Origin: JBHEKP01 sp041859375
Lineage (GTDB): Bacteria; Hydrogenedentota; Hydrogenedentia; Hydrogenedentales; CAITNO01
Assembly (NCBI GenBank): GCA_041859375.1
Contig: JBHEKP010000019.1
Location: 1 to 36,075, forward strand
DNA: 36,075 nt
Direction of reading: 5' to 3'
Part shown: positions 25,101-31,768 of the stretch, one piece after another
Layout: every line of letters starts with the position of its first letter
Position numbering within the stretch: the first letter of the stretch is position 1
Position numbers and translations under genes: made by a program
Notes under the pieces: model-generated
What the model was told of the DNA's origin: nothing
Databases searched by the model: none
The model's input: only the letters and a program-made list of their open reading frames with translations

Positions 25101-25193
25101 GGACTGGCTCTGCGCCGAAACGCTCCAGCACAAACCCACCAGCACAGTAATGCCCGCAAAGGTGCGCATGAAGGAGGCAAAAGAATTATTCAT
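22170..25193 (-). CDS. gspD: Type II secretion system secretin GspD
   Basis: 1007 residues from ATG 25193, well above the usual 650-750. A signal peptide (to about 28) is followed by a Gly/Ser/Glu-rich disordered stretch (30-195, including Ser9 and Gly runs). An N0-like domain lies at about 215-290, and four ring-building repeats of about 61 residues at 304-366, 367-427, 428-488 and 489-548. The secretin barrel spans about 545-845 with VPYVSAST, VGTILTVYPRITEDQNILLEISAE, VNSGDTVVLGGLRKD and TPFLGDLPLVGRLFK. An Asn11-containing Gly/Tyr/Asn insert sits at 691-723. A C-terminal region ends in Ala/Glu/Pro. It forms the outer-membrane channel and is last in the gsp cluster, with its own promoter. 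An upstream in-frame start is possible but lacks support. Confidence 0.93.
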   Translation of the reverse strand: MNNSFASFMRTFAGITVLVGLCWSVSAQSQSPTAPTPRPAANVRPSPSSGVPWDGANAAGGGGLDSQLGGGGRTGRRSGGSLFDRDKQGAGDSTGTETAGTGTETEKGRRGRDRESKEAEKPGENEREQGAGKAAADTGGGKESSSSSSSSSGGVQTIGGGSGGGGTGGGTQGGGGGGGTNFTKGNPGTVSVAGDSKFEPVLERDVSYGEVPDEGEPITLEGPMSIAEFLAAINLATNWNILAAPELQDVQLRFWISDTKPKDALDILKFYKIYYEFEPETKFLHVMSEEDYLKRNFGKRKPKEFHVENVDVAFAESMIKSLLSETGRAVTDQRTGIIYVWDTEDNINEMDRIFKQVDVPLQREEFKVLHADLPDIESVLSSLLSPSGNMLADVRTGQVFVWDSPVVLEQMRLAVERLDLPVESKTFELRHVNAEDVTDSIESLLTERGSIQVDPRSNTLIVTDLPTRIEKIAGVVETLDRPLETRTWTIQYADLDFIADEIETFVPSEMGNIIVNEDAHQITVKALASRLEEIDKLITTWDIRRRQVLIEAFIVEVSSDVERAFNINWSYFGSTNGKPVSVQGGEGFTNSTAAPGTGQNMNVGQLPYAVPLYGALQLDESGNIVRPQLSDISGKPIIDRFAGNKLALALDYLDKQSKATILSSPRVTVQDGEEAVFENATRVPYVSASTYYGGGYGGYYNNNNNNNNNNNYYPSYGYGNNNTNRVEFIDVGTILTVYPRITEDQNILLEISAEDSNYTDKNVKVNDQESTIPEKTIRRADTVVRVNSGDTVVLGGLRKDRTKDSSTKTPFLGDLPLVGRLFKNPSKASANNSLLIFITTTIVGEESSPETMDLLKIDHDLSSSHRHNKKDLWGRLRDDLSKGANEIGVSIGQGGQMHSGGKAVTLEEVRAKFNAVTTPASVRVVLRKHPAAPLDVVNGVVEAAMEAGMKVDFDTDMAPIIPSAPKEKGGAGRVEAAPAAETAAAPAEAEAPAPIEPVEVPAEPGNQ
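23061..23093 (-). repeat. AAY triplet tract encoding Asn11 inside the secretin domain
   Basis: Eleven consecutive Asn codons (AAC and AAT mixed, on the minus strand) in a Gly/Tyr/Asn-rich loop of GspD. The mix of codons keeps it from being a pure microsatellite. Confidence 0.9.
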
Positions 25194-25315
25194 CGGATAA
25201 CGACCATCTCCCTGATTGGGTTCGCGCACGGCATGGCGGCTTACTTGCCTGATTTTGCCGAAACGCAGTCGTAAAACGCTGTTTGAACCACGGGCACCGC
25301 GGCGCGGCCACCGTA

Positions 25316-25345
25316 TTTATACCGCATAAAGCGCGCATAAATCAA
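25316..25345 (-). promoter_or_regulatory. Sigma-70 promoter of gspD
   Basis: Minus strand TTGATT (25345-25340), 18-base spacer, TATAAA (25321-25316), in an AT-rich pocket of the 182-base gap upstream of gspD. The predicted start near 25309 leaves a leader of about 116 bases. No riboswitch or attenuator could be recognised in the leader. Confidence 0.6.
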
Positions 25346-25375
25346 TATAATGTAATATGTTAGGCAATATTCGCC

Positions 25376-25870
25376 CTATTCCCTTGGCAAGTCGTGCGTG
25401 AGTTCCTCGTTGGTCTCCGTCCAGAGAAACGACAGGGTCACCTTTGTCTTGTCAAAACTTTTCACCTTCATGCCCGCAATTTCATCCCCAACGGAGAAAA
25501 ATGAGCCCCGGGGATTTTCCGGTGTGATGATTTTCACCTTGGAACCCACCTGTGAGCGCGTGGCCTTGAGGCCGTTGGCCATTTGCGCCAGATTGGGTTT
25601 TTCAGGCGGCGGCGGGGGCGGCGGCGGGGGCGGCGGAGGAGGAGGCACCATGGCCGTCCACACCTTGGCGTTTTCCGTGATGGCGCGGTTCCATGCGTCA
25701 AAATCCCACGCCATGGTTTCCTCACCGGCCTCGGGCGCGCGAATTTGCGCCAACGCCTGCTCAAGTTCGGCCTTCCGGGATGCGGTGGGATTGTTCAAAA
25801 CATTCAGGACAAGCGCCGCAAACGCCAGAAGCACAAGTCCGCCGCCTGTTATGTTGACGATTCGTTCCAC
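25376..25870 (-). CDS. GspC/PilP-like T2SS component with Pro14 linker
   Basis: 164 residues starting at GTG with GGAG six bases upstream. One N-terminal transmembrane helix (about 8-25), a short helical region, 14 consecutive prolines (76-89), then a C-terminal domain (SKVKIITPENPRGSFFSVGDEIAGMKVKSFDKTKVTLSFL) with the VGD-x-I-x-G-x-x-V-x-x-x-x-x-x-V-x-L pattern of GspC homology-region and PilP domains. In T2SS such proteins link the inner-membrane platform to the secretin N0 domain, which fits its place right before gspD. It begins three bases after gspM. Assignment is by pattern and position. Confidence 0.72.
   Translation of the reverse strand: MERIVNITGGGLVLLAFAALVLNVLNNPTASRKAELEQALAQIRAPEAGEETMAWDFDAWNRAITENAKVWTAMVPPPPPPPPPPPPPPEKPNLAQMANGLKATRSQVGSKVKIITPENPRGSFFSVGDEIAGMKVKSFDKTKVTLSFLWTETNEELTHDLPRE
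25604..25645 (-). repeat. Proline-codon tract (14 consecutive Pro)
   Basis: CCN repeat giving a Pro14 run, expected to form a stiff polyproline II rod and to depend on elongation factor P for smooth translation. Confidence 0.9.
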
Positions 25871-25873
25871 TGG

Positions 25874-26983
25874 CTACTCCGACAGTTTGCGCAACAGCAG
25901 GGTTTGCACCCTCACAGAAACGCCCTTTTCCGGCAACACAAACCTGGGACAGGCCACACGGTCACCGCCGCCTTCCGGCACGGTAAACTGAACATGGTAA
26001 CGGTAGACCAGGTTGTCGTCGCGCATTTCCGCCGCATCGGGGAAATTGGCGCCGCCGCCCGCGACAGCCACCGCCAGTTTTGCCGGACCGCTGGAAGCGG
26101 CCTCCACATACATTTCAAACGCGCCGCCCGGAGGCAGTTTCCGGGGGAGTTCGGCGGCCGCGCCGGATTCCAGCGCGGTGATTTCCACCTGTGGCCGTCC
26201 GCCCTCGTTCTCCAACAACTTCGCCTCGCACCCTTTCACGGTCCAGTCCGAGGCCGAAAGGGGAATCTTTCCCGTCTGGCCGGGGCCGCCTTCCGCGTCC
26301 GCCGACTCCGGGGAGGAAACGGCGGCGCCCCCCCCGCCGGATGACACTGACGCCGTTTTTGAGCCGTCGGCGATGGTCCGGGTGATGTTGATGCTGGCGG
26401 CAACCCTGCTGGATTCGGGCATGCGGTTGATTTCCAGGCTGTCAATGCGCAACGCCTGGGGGCTCTGCTGCAGCCGCTCCAAAAAGTCCACCAGCGAGGC
26501 GATGTCCGTGTCGGGAATGCGCAGGTTGATCATGTACTGGCGGTAGCCCTCGCCGCCCCGGGTCATCTCGCCCTTGCCCAGCGAGGGGATTTCCACCAGA
26601 TTGCCGGACTGGTTCGGCTCGTTCAGGGGAATGCCCCGCTCGTCGAGCTGCTGGGGCTCGCGGCGGGCCAGGCGGTAGATTTCCTGGCGGAGCCGGTCGT
26701 GGATTTCGGCCTCGCTCCACGCGCTCGAATGCTGCGCGGCCACCTTGGCGTACAACTCCTCGACCATTCCCTTGCGGGCCATCTGGTCGGTGTAGCTGAC
26801 AATGGTGTCCTGCATCTGGTAAATGGTGTTGTCCAGCATGCGCAGGTTTTCACGGGCCGAACCGGCCATGGTGAAAACGGCGAAAAAGAGAATCACCCCG
26901 CCGGTGAGCAGGGCCAGCCGCCGCTCGCGGGGGGATATGCGCGCCCACAGCGCGCCCAGCCTGGCAAGCATGTCATTCAACAT
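25874..26983 (-). CDS. gspM: T2SS GspM/PilO-like protein with extra C-terminal domain
   Basis: 369 residues, roughly twice a usual GspM. A cytoplasmic head precedes one transmembrane helix (about 23-42, LALLTGGVILFFAVFTMAG), a coiled region (ENLRMLDNTIYQMQDTIVSYTDQM), and a ferredoxin-like domain (QYMINLRIPDTDIASLVDFLERLQQSPQALRIDSLEINR, about 155-210) typical of GspM/PilO. After a Gly/Ser linker, a beta-rich C-terminal domain (about 247-369, WTVKGCEAKLLE...PGGAFEMYVEA...VYRYHVQFTVPE) looks like a carbohydrate-binding-type sandwich; this last point is inference. ATG overlaps the gspL end by 11 bases. Stop TAG. Confidence 0.8.
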   Translation of the reverse strand: MLNDMLARLGALWARISPRERRLALLTGGVILFFAVFTMAGSARENLRMLDNTIYQMQDTIVSYTDQMARKGMVEELYAKVAAQHSSAWSEAEIHDRLRQEIYRLARREPQQLDERGIPLNEPNQSGNLVEIPSLGKGEMTRGGEGYRQYMINLRIPDTDIASLVDFLERLQQSPQALRIDSLEINRMPESSRVAASINITRTIADGSKTASVSSGGGGAAVSSPESADAEGGPGQTGKIPLSASDWTVKGCEAKLLENEGGRPQVEITALESGAAAELPRKLPPGGAFEMYVEAASSGPAKLAVAVAGGGANFPDAAEMRDDNLVYRYHVQFTVPEGGGDRVACPRFVLPEKGVSVRVQTLLLRKLSE

Positions 26984-28493
26984 CGCGCGCGGCCTCCGGT
27001 GTTTTCTTTTCGGCCGCTTCGGGTTCCACGGGAACCTCTATCTGGTAGGTGAAAATCTCCTGGTCCTGCTCCATGGCCTTCTGTTCGTACAGGCTCCGGG
27101 CCGCCGCGAAAAAGGGCAGCACGGATTCGGCCTTGTTGCGTATCTGCTGGGCGTATTCGGCCACGTCGTCCACGGTCTTGGCGCGCCCCCAGATGCTGAC
27201 GCCCTCCTCCCGGTCCAGGCTGATCCGGGTGATGTTCACCCGGTCGTCGGGCGCGGCGTCCACCACCGCGGCAAACTGCTCGATGATGGAGCCCTTGCGG
27301 TCCACCTGCCTGCGCAGGATGTCGAGCTGGGCGCGTTTCTCGCTGATGCCGCGCGCGTTCGGCTCCATGGCCAGCGCGCGGGACTGAAACTCGTCGATTA
27401 ACTGGCGCCGCACCCGCAGGTTCTGCCAGTAAAGCGCGCCCAGCAGCAGCAGGAGCACCGCGGCGAAAACCGCCGCGCGCAGCACCAGCCGCTGCGTGCC
27501 CTGGAGTCTCCGCTTTTCGGAAATGCGCCTCGGCAGCAGGTTCACCTCCAGCGCGCCCCCCCCCGCCACGGCGCACGCGCCGCCCGCGGCGGCCAGGGGA
27601 ATGCCCGGCGCGCCCAATGCCTGAACAACTTTCTCCGCGAACCCGGCGGGGACGCACTCGCGCCCGAGCGACTCCGACAGCACACGGCACAGGGCCGAAA
27701 CATCCTCCCCGTCGCAGGCGATGTAAACGCGATCCACCCCGGCGCCGTCCTCCGACTCGCGCCGGAAGGCGCCGAGGGAGCTTCGGATTTCCGCCGCAAG
27801 CTCGTCCGCGCCGCTTTCCTGAATCAGCCCGCCGCCCGTTCCCGCGCCGGGATCCCGGGCCAGCGCCTGCCAGTCCTGGGTGGTGGCGATGCCCCGGCTG
27901 TACACCAGCACACCCCCGTCAATGACGGCGACCTCAAAGCCTCCGGCCCCGAGATGCACCACGGCGTACCGGCCCTTTTCGGCGGGCATGGCGGCAATCG
28001 CGGCGGAAACGACGCAGGCGGTGCTGAGCAGCAGCTTTTCCGGCTCCAGCCCGGCGGCGGCCAGCACGGCCACATGGCGCTCCACCACGTCGCGGTGGGC
28101 GAGCGCGGCAAAGACCACCGCCTCGCCGGAGGGAAGCTCGCGGAGGACGGCGTAGTCAATCACCAGCTCATCGGCGGAATAGGGAACGAACTCCTCCGCG
28201 CTGAACCGGAGCATGCCGGCGATTTCCTGCGGGTCATGGGTGGGCAGCGTGAGGATGCGCGTGGTCAGCTCGTGGCGGGGCAGGATGGAAAAAATGACAT
28301 CATCCCTGACGCCCCTTCCCCGCGCGAAGGCGCCGAGCGCCTCCTCAAGCGCCGCCCCGTCGGGCCAGTCGCCCCGGAGAAAGGCGTGGTCCGCCAGCAC
28401 GACACCCCCGCGGGGCTGCCGCTCGACACGCACCCAGGCGATGCCCTGGCTGTCGAACTGGAGGATGCTGTGTTGTTCGGGTTTACGAGCCAA
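26973..28493 (-). CDS. gspL: T2SS GspL-like protein, PilM-PilN fusion
   Basis: 506 residues. The N-terminal 320 residues are an actin-like PilM/GspL cytoplasmic domain (FDSQGIAWVRVE, FSILPRHELTTRILTLPTHD, YAVVHLGAGGFEVAVIDGGVLVYSRGI). A PilN-type motif, VNLLPRR, introduces a transmembrane helix (about 338-358) and a periplasmic coiled region plus fold. It should bridge the GspE ATPase to GspM. TTG 28493 is preferred because AGGAG lies seven bases upstream; ATG 28520 and TTG 28535 are in frame but less well placed. It overlaps gspK by 11 bases and gspM by 11, so the block is translationally coupled. Confidence 0.85.
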   Translation of the reverse strand: MARKPEQHSILQFDSQGIAWVRVERQPRGGVVLADHAFLRGDWPDGAALEEALGAFARGRGVRDDVIFSILPRHELTTRILTLPTHDPQEIAGMLRFSAEEFVPYSADELVIDYAVLRELPSGEAVVFAALAHRDVVERHVAVLAAAGLEPEKLLLSTACVVSAAIAAMPAEKGRYAVVHLGAGGFEVAVIDGGVLVYSRGIATTQDWQALARDPGAGTGGGLIQESGADELAAEIRSSLGAFRRESEDGAGVDRVYIACDGEDVSALCRVLSESLGRECVPAGFAEKVVQALGAPGIPLAAAGGACAVAGGGALEVNLLPRRISEKRRLQGTQRLVLRAAVFAAVLLLLLGALYWQNLRVRRQLIDEFQSRALAMEPNARGISEKRAQLDILRRQVDRKGSIIEQFAAVVDAAPDDRVNITRISLDREEGVSIWGRAKTVDDVAEYAQQIRNKAESVLPFFAAARSLYEQKAMEQDQEIFTYQIEVPVEPEAAEKKTPEAARDVE

Positions 28494-29424
28494 GTGCCTT
28501 CTCCTGCCATTCAACCACATAGGGTAGACCGTCAACCGCGCTTACCACCGCGGTGCAGACGGCCCGAACCCGGCCGTTGCGCCGGGTGGCGAGCCCGGTA
28601 ATCTTAAAGTAGGAGGAATCGCACTTGCAAAAGCCGTTCAGCGCGTCGCGCGTGTCCCCCGTGACCCCGGTCTTCACCGTGAGGTCGTCCATGTTCATGA
28701 ATCCCCTGTCATCGCCGGTGTTCAGTTTTCCGTCTCCGCCCGCGCGGTAGTCTAGGATGACGTCAATGTCGCTTTCCCTCACGTTCGGAATGCTTTCAAG
28801 CACCGCGCGGGACGCCGTGTTCACGTTGATTTTTCCGTCGCCCCAGATGGTGAGCAAATCCTTCACGCCCGTTTTGCGCTTGTCGCCGAACCATTCCTCG
28901 TCGCCCACACCGCGCAGGTTCCTGAGCTCCTCCACCGCGTGGAAGGGAATGATGCCCTCGCCCTGGTTGGTCTCCTCGGTGCGGCGCACCCAGATGTGGC
29001 GGATCATGGAACGGTTCAGGCTCTCCACCCCCTCCAGCAGCTCCCTCGGGGCGGTGTTGATGTCAATCAGCCGCTCCATGTCGGTGATGATGTAGGTAAT
29101 CTCGTCCCCCTTCAACATTTCCTCCTGCTCGTAATAGCCCTCGCCCACGCAGTTCTTCGGGTTGGCCCAGGACTCGCCCAGATGGGTGCCGCCGCGCTGA
29201 TCCGGGGGCAGGAGCCGCTGCATGATCTGGCGGTTTTGCAGTTCCAGGACGCCGCGCTCCACCGCGCCGCGCGCGGCCGCCATGGCCAGGCTGTGATCCA
29301 TGGCGTAGGCGGCGGCGCGCCGGTCCAGCATGGCCCGCTTGCCGAAGCCCAGCACCAGCACCGTCAGCAGCGCCGTCACCCAGAGCACGCAAAGGAGGAC
29401 AAAGCCCCGGTTGTTTCGGTTCAT
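28483..29424 (-). CDS. gspK: T2SS minor pseudopilin GspK
   Basis: 313 residues. Prepilin-like start NNRGFVLLCVLWVTALLTVLVLGFG (cleavage after Gly) without the Glu at +5, as is normal for GspK. It is longer than other pseudopilins and carries helix-hairpin-helix-like DIDINTAPRELLEGV-type blocks (LIDINTAPRELLEGV and INVNTASRAVLESIP), also typical of GspK. GspK caps the pseudopilus tip with GspI and GspJ. ATG overlaps the gspJ stop by four bases. Confidence 0.92.
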   Translation of the reverse strand: MNRNNRGFVLLCVLWVTALLTVLVLGFGKRAMLDRRAAAYAMDHSLAMAAARGAVERGVLELQNRQIMQRLLPPDQRGGTHLGESWANPKNCVGEGYYEQEEMLKGDEITYIITDMERLIDINTAPRELLEGVESLNRSMIRHIWVRRTEETNQGEGIIPFHAVEELRNLRGVGDEEWFGDKRKTGVKDLLTIWGDGKINVNTASRAVLESIPNVRESDIDVILDYRAGGDGKLNTGDDRGFMNMDDLTVKTGVTGDTRDALNGFCKCDSSYFKITGLATRRNGRVRAVCTAVVSAVDGLPYVVEWQEKALGS

Positions 29425-30176
29425 CGCCTGTCCTTTCCCTTGTCGAACATCTGTTCGAGCATGAGCCGCGATCGTCCGCCCGAGGGCGCGCGGGTGGGAA
29501 AGGTGGAGGTGATTCGGTAGGGCGGCTGCTTTTCGTCGGGATCGGACACCTCCAGGGTGATTTCCACGCCGTTCGGCAGCCACCAGCCCTCCTCGTGCCG
29601 GTCCATGTAAATGGGCGGCTCGGGGTTGGGCGGCAGGTTCAGATCCCGCCCCTCCTCGATGGGCATCCACACATAGCTGATTTCAAAGTCGGTGACATTC
29701 TTCGCCACCACGGTGCGGTGCTTGTCCCTGAGTTTGATGCGGGTGCGGTCCATCTCCTGGCCCTCGGGCGGCTGTTTGGGCAGGGCCGCGTCCACAAAGG
29801 CCTCCTCGCGGAAAATCTCGCCCCGGCCGCGCCGGTAGGTGTACTCCACCCGCATCAGCCGCCGGCTTTCCCCCTCCTCAAGGTTCACCGGCTGGGTGAT
29901 GACAAACAGGACGATCTCATCGTCCTTGCCCTCGAAAAGGTGGCCCGCCTGGTACATCAGGTTGCCGTACTCGTGGCCGAAGAGGGTCATGAAGGAGCGC
30001 GCCTCCAGGTGCGCGTCAAAGCCTCCCTCCACCCCGCGCCAGGCGCCCAGGGCGGAATGGAACAGGGTGTAGACGGCGGTCATCACAATGCTGAGCAGCG
30101 TGGCCGCCACCAGCACCTCGGCCAGGGTGAAGCCCGCGCGCGCGCCGCGCGCCGCGCTGAACATGCGCGGGCTCAT
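29421..30176 (-). CDS. gspJ: T2SS minor pseudopilin GspJ
   Basis: 251 residues. Type III-like prepilin leader MSPRMFSAARGARAG, cleavage before FTLAEVLVAATLLSIVMT (Glu at +5), and a C-terminal beta domain with SFMTLFGHEYGNLMYQ and VTDFEISYVWMP. In T2SS it forms the tip complex with GspI and GspK. Four-base overlaps link it to gspI and gspK. Confidence 0.88.
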   Translation of the reverse strand: MSPRMFSAARGARAGFTLAEVLVAATLLSIVMTAVYTLFHSALGAWRGVEGGFDAHLEARSFMTLFGHEYGNLMYQAGHLFEGKDDEIVLFVITQPVNLEEGESRRLMRVEYTYRRGRGEIFREEAFVDAALPKQPPEGQEMDRTRIKLRDKHRTVVAKNVTDFEISYVWMPIEEGRDLNLPPNPEPPIYMDRHEEGWWLPNGVEITLEVSDPDEKQPPYRITSTFPTRAPSGGRSRLMLEQMFDKGKDRR

Positions 30177-30655
30177 GGCGTCTGCCCCTCCAACTGCGCC
30201 TGCTCGGGCGGAATCCAGACTTTTCCCGGATTCAGCAGGGTTTCGGCCTTCACCTCAAAGGGCAGCCCCGCGCGGTTCCAATAGACGTCCACTGTCAGTT
30301 TGCCGATATGCCCCCGGAATGTCTCATTGAACTGCTTGATCTCCTCCGGGGTCATGTCGGGCGGCATCGGCGGTTTGGGCACCTCCACACGGCTGACCTT
30401 CCAGTCATAGGAAAAGCGCTCAAAGGGGGCGTCAAACACCCCGTTGCCCTCCCCCTCGGGCTGCTCGTAGATGAGCGTGCGCTCCGCCAGCACCTTTTCC
30501 ATCAGGAAGCGGGCCGTGGTGTAGTCCTGGGCCTGGGCGCGGGTGATGATGGCCTGGCGGACGGCGTCCTGAATGACAATCATGCTGATGCTCAGGATGC
30601 CCATGGACACGAGCGTCTCCACGAATATGTAGCCCGCCGGCCGGAGACGCCTCAT
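30173..30655 (-). CDS. gspI: T2SS minor pseudopilin GspI
   Basis: 160 residues. The leader MRRLRPAG is cleaved before YIFVETLVSMGILSISMIV; Tyr replaces the usual Phe at +1 but Glu +5 is kept. GspI nucleates the pseudopilus tip. It overlaps gspH and gspJ by four bases each. Assignment rests on order and size as much as on sequence. Confidence 0.82.
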   Translation of the reverse strand: MRRLRPAGYIFVETLVSMGILSISMIVIQDAVRQAIITRAQAQDYTTARFLMEKVLAERTLIYEQPEGEGNGVFDAPFERFSYDWKVSRVEVPKPPMPPDMTPEEIKQFNETFRGHIGKLTVDVYWNRAGLPFEVKAETLLNPGKVWIPPEQAQLEGQTP

Positions 30656-31191
30656 TCCTTCACCTCCACCCTGCCGAGCGTGCCCGCCACCTCGATGGTG
30701 AAACCGCCCCCGCGCAGCCTTCCGTCGGTCATGGTCACACTGGCCGCATCGCAGGCGCCGTTGGGATGGCAGGCGATGAAATAGGTGTTGGAGCCCCGCA
30801 GTTTGCGCGCCTTCACCCGTGTGATTTTGAGGTAGTCCGGCAGCCTCGTCTCAACGCCGTAGTCCTCCTCCACCGGCTGGAACACCTTCTCGTTGTCCTC
30901 CAGCCCGGCCAGGCGCTCCACCCAGTAGGTGCTGTTCTCGTCGTCTATGCACATGCGGAATTCCCGCGACTCGCGCACGGACAATTCCTGGATGAAGCGC
31001 AGTTTGGAGATGAAGTCGGAGCGGGCGCCGCGCGTTGCCACCGCGTTCATGGAACCGGCGTAAATCGGCACCACGCAGGCCGTGATCACCCCAATCAGCG
31101 TGAGCACCACGATGAGTTCGAGAAGGGTGAAGCCCCCGCCGCCGCAAAGGGCGGCGCGGTGCCGGGGATCGCCGCGGGGCAGGTCGGTCAT
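30652..31191 (-). CDS. gspH: T2SS minor pseudopilin GspH
   Basis: About 179 residues from ATG 31191, which has GGAGG five bases upstream; ATG 31203 is the alternative. Prepilin signature GGGGFTLLELIVVLTLIGVITACVVP with Glu +5, then SDFISKLRFIQELSVRESREFRMCI as in GspH/FimT. It joins the major pilin to the tip complex. It begins about 40 bases after gspG. Confidence 0.88.
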   Translation of the reverse strand: MTDLPRGDPRHRAALCGGGGFTLLELIVVLTLIGVITACVVPIYAGSMNAVATRGARSDFISKLRFIQELSVRESREFRMCIDDENSTYWVERLAGLEDNEKVFQPVEEDYGVETRLPDYLKITRVKARKLRGSNTYFIACHPNGACDAASVTMTDGRLRGGGFTIEVAGTLGRVEVKE

Positions 31192-31231
31192 TTCCGCCTC
31201 CATGACGCCGTTTCGCCAGTGGGACGGGCCG

Positions 31232-31618
31232 TCAAGGCAGTGCTGACACGGAGGTCACATCGTCATCATTGCCGGGGGTGCCGTCGGGGCCGGCGGAGGA
31301 GATGCTGTAGTCCGCCTTCATCACGTCCGTGGGCGGCGTGTAGATGTAGGGGTTTCCCCAGGGATCATTCCGGATTTCACGGACGTAATTGCGTTTGCCG
31401 CCCACCAGATCATTCAGCGATTTGGGGTACTCATCATTGTTGTCGAGGGCGTAGAGATCCACGGCGCTGCCGTAACTGGCGATGTCGCCCTTGGCGGCGC
31501 GTATCTGGGTGTCACGCACCCGGCCACCATAATTAACCACCACCATGCCGGCCAGAATGCCGATGATAACCGTCACCAGAATCAGCTCAATCAGGGTGAA
31601 GCCGCCGTTGCTCTTCAT
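31232..31618 (-). CDS. gspG: T2SS major pseudopilin GspG
   Basis: 128 residues. Leader MKSNGG, then FTLIELILVTVIIGILAGMVVVNYGGRV. The C-terminal part holds the GspG calcium-loop signature: DPWGNPYIY and SISSAGPDGTPGNDDDVTS. GspG makes up the pseudopilus shaft. ATG 31618 has GGAGAG six bases upstream. It is first in the cluster, read from TATAAT at 31655-31650. Confidence 0.95.
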   Translation of the reverse strand: MKSNGGFTLIELILVTVIIGILAGMVVVNYGGRVRDTQIRAAKGDIASYGSAVDLYALDNNDEYPKSLNDLVGGKRNYVREIRNDPWGNPYIYTPPTDVMKADYSISSAGPDGTPGNDDDVTSVSALP

Positions 31619-31649
31619 GCAAACTCTCCAAAATGGTTTCCGTCTGACA

Positions 31650-31655
31650 ATTATA
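31650..31655 (-). promoter_or_regulatory. -10 box of the gsp operon promoter
   Basis: Perfect TATAAT on the minus strand, with a predicted start near 31643 and a 25-base leader to gspG. No good -35 box lies 16-18 bases upstream, so an activator or alternative spacing may be needed. Short GC inverted repeats (CCCC-GTTTT-GGGG and others, 31660-31745) fill the region. Confidence 0.5.
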
Positions 31656-31768
31656 ACGCAAAACATCCCCAAAACGGGGACAAGCATAGCATCCCGGCGC
31701 ACCCGCAGGACAACCCGGGACCGGTTGTTCCCCGAAGGGGTTGGGGATACGGTGGTCCGGCGTATAAA

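Noticed and set aside
31706..31745. GC-rich inverted repeats between gspG and the GH43-like gene
   Set aside because: Arms are imperfect and short; no clear terminator or operator could be supported.
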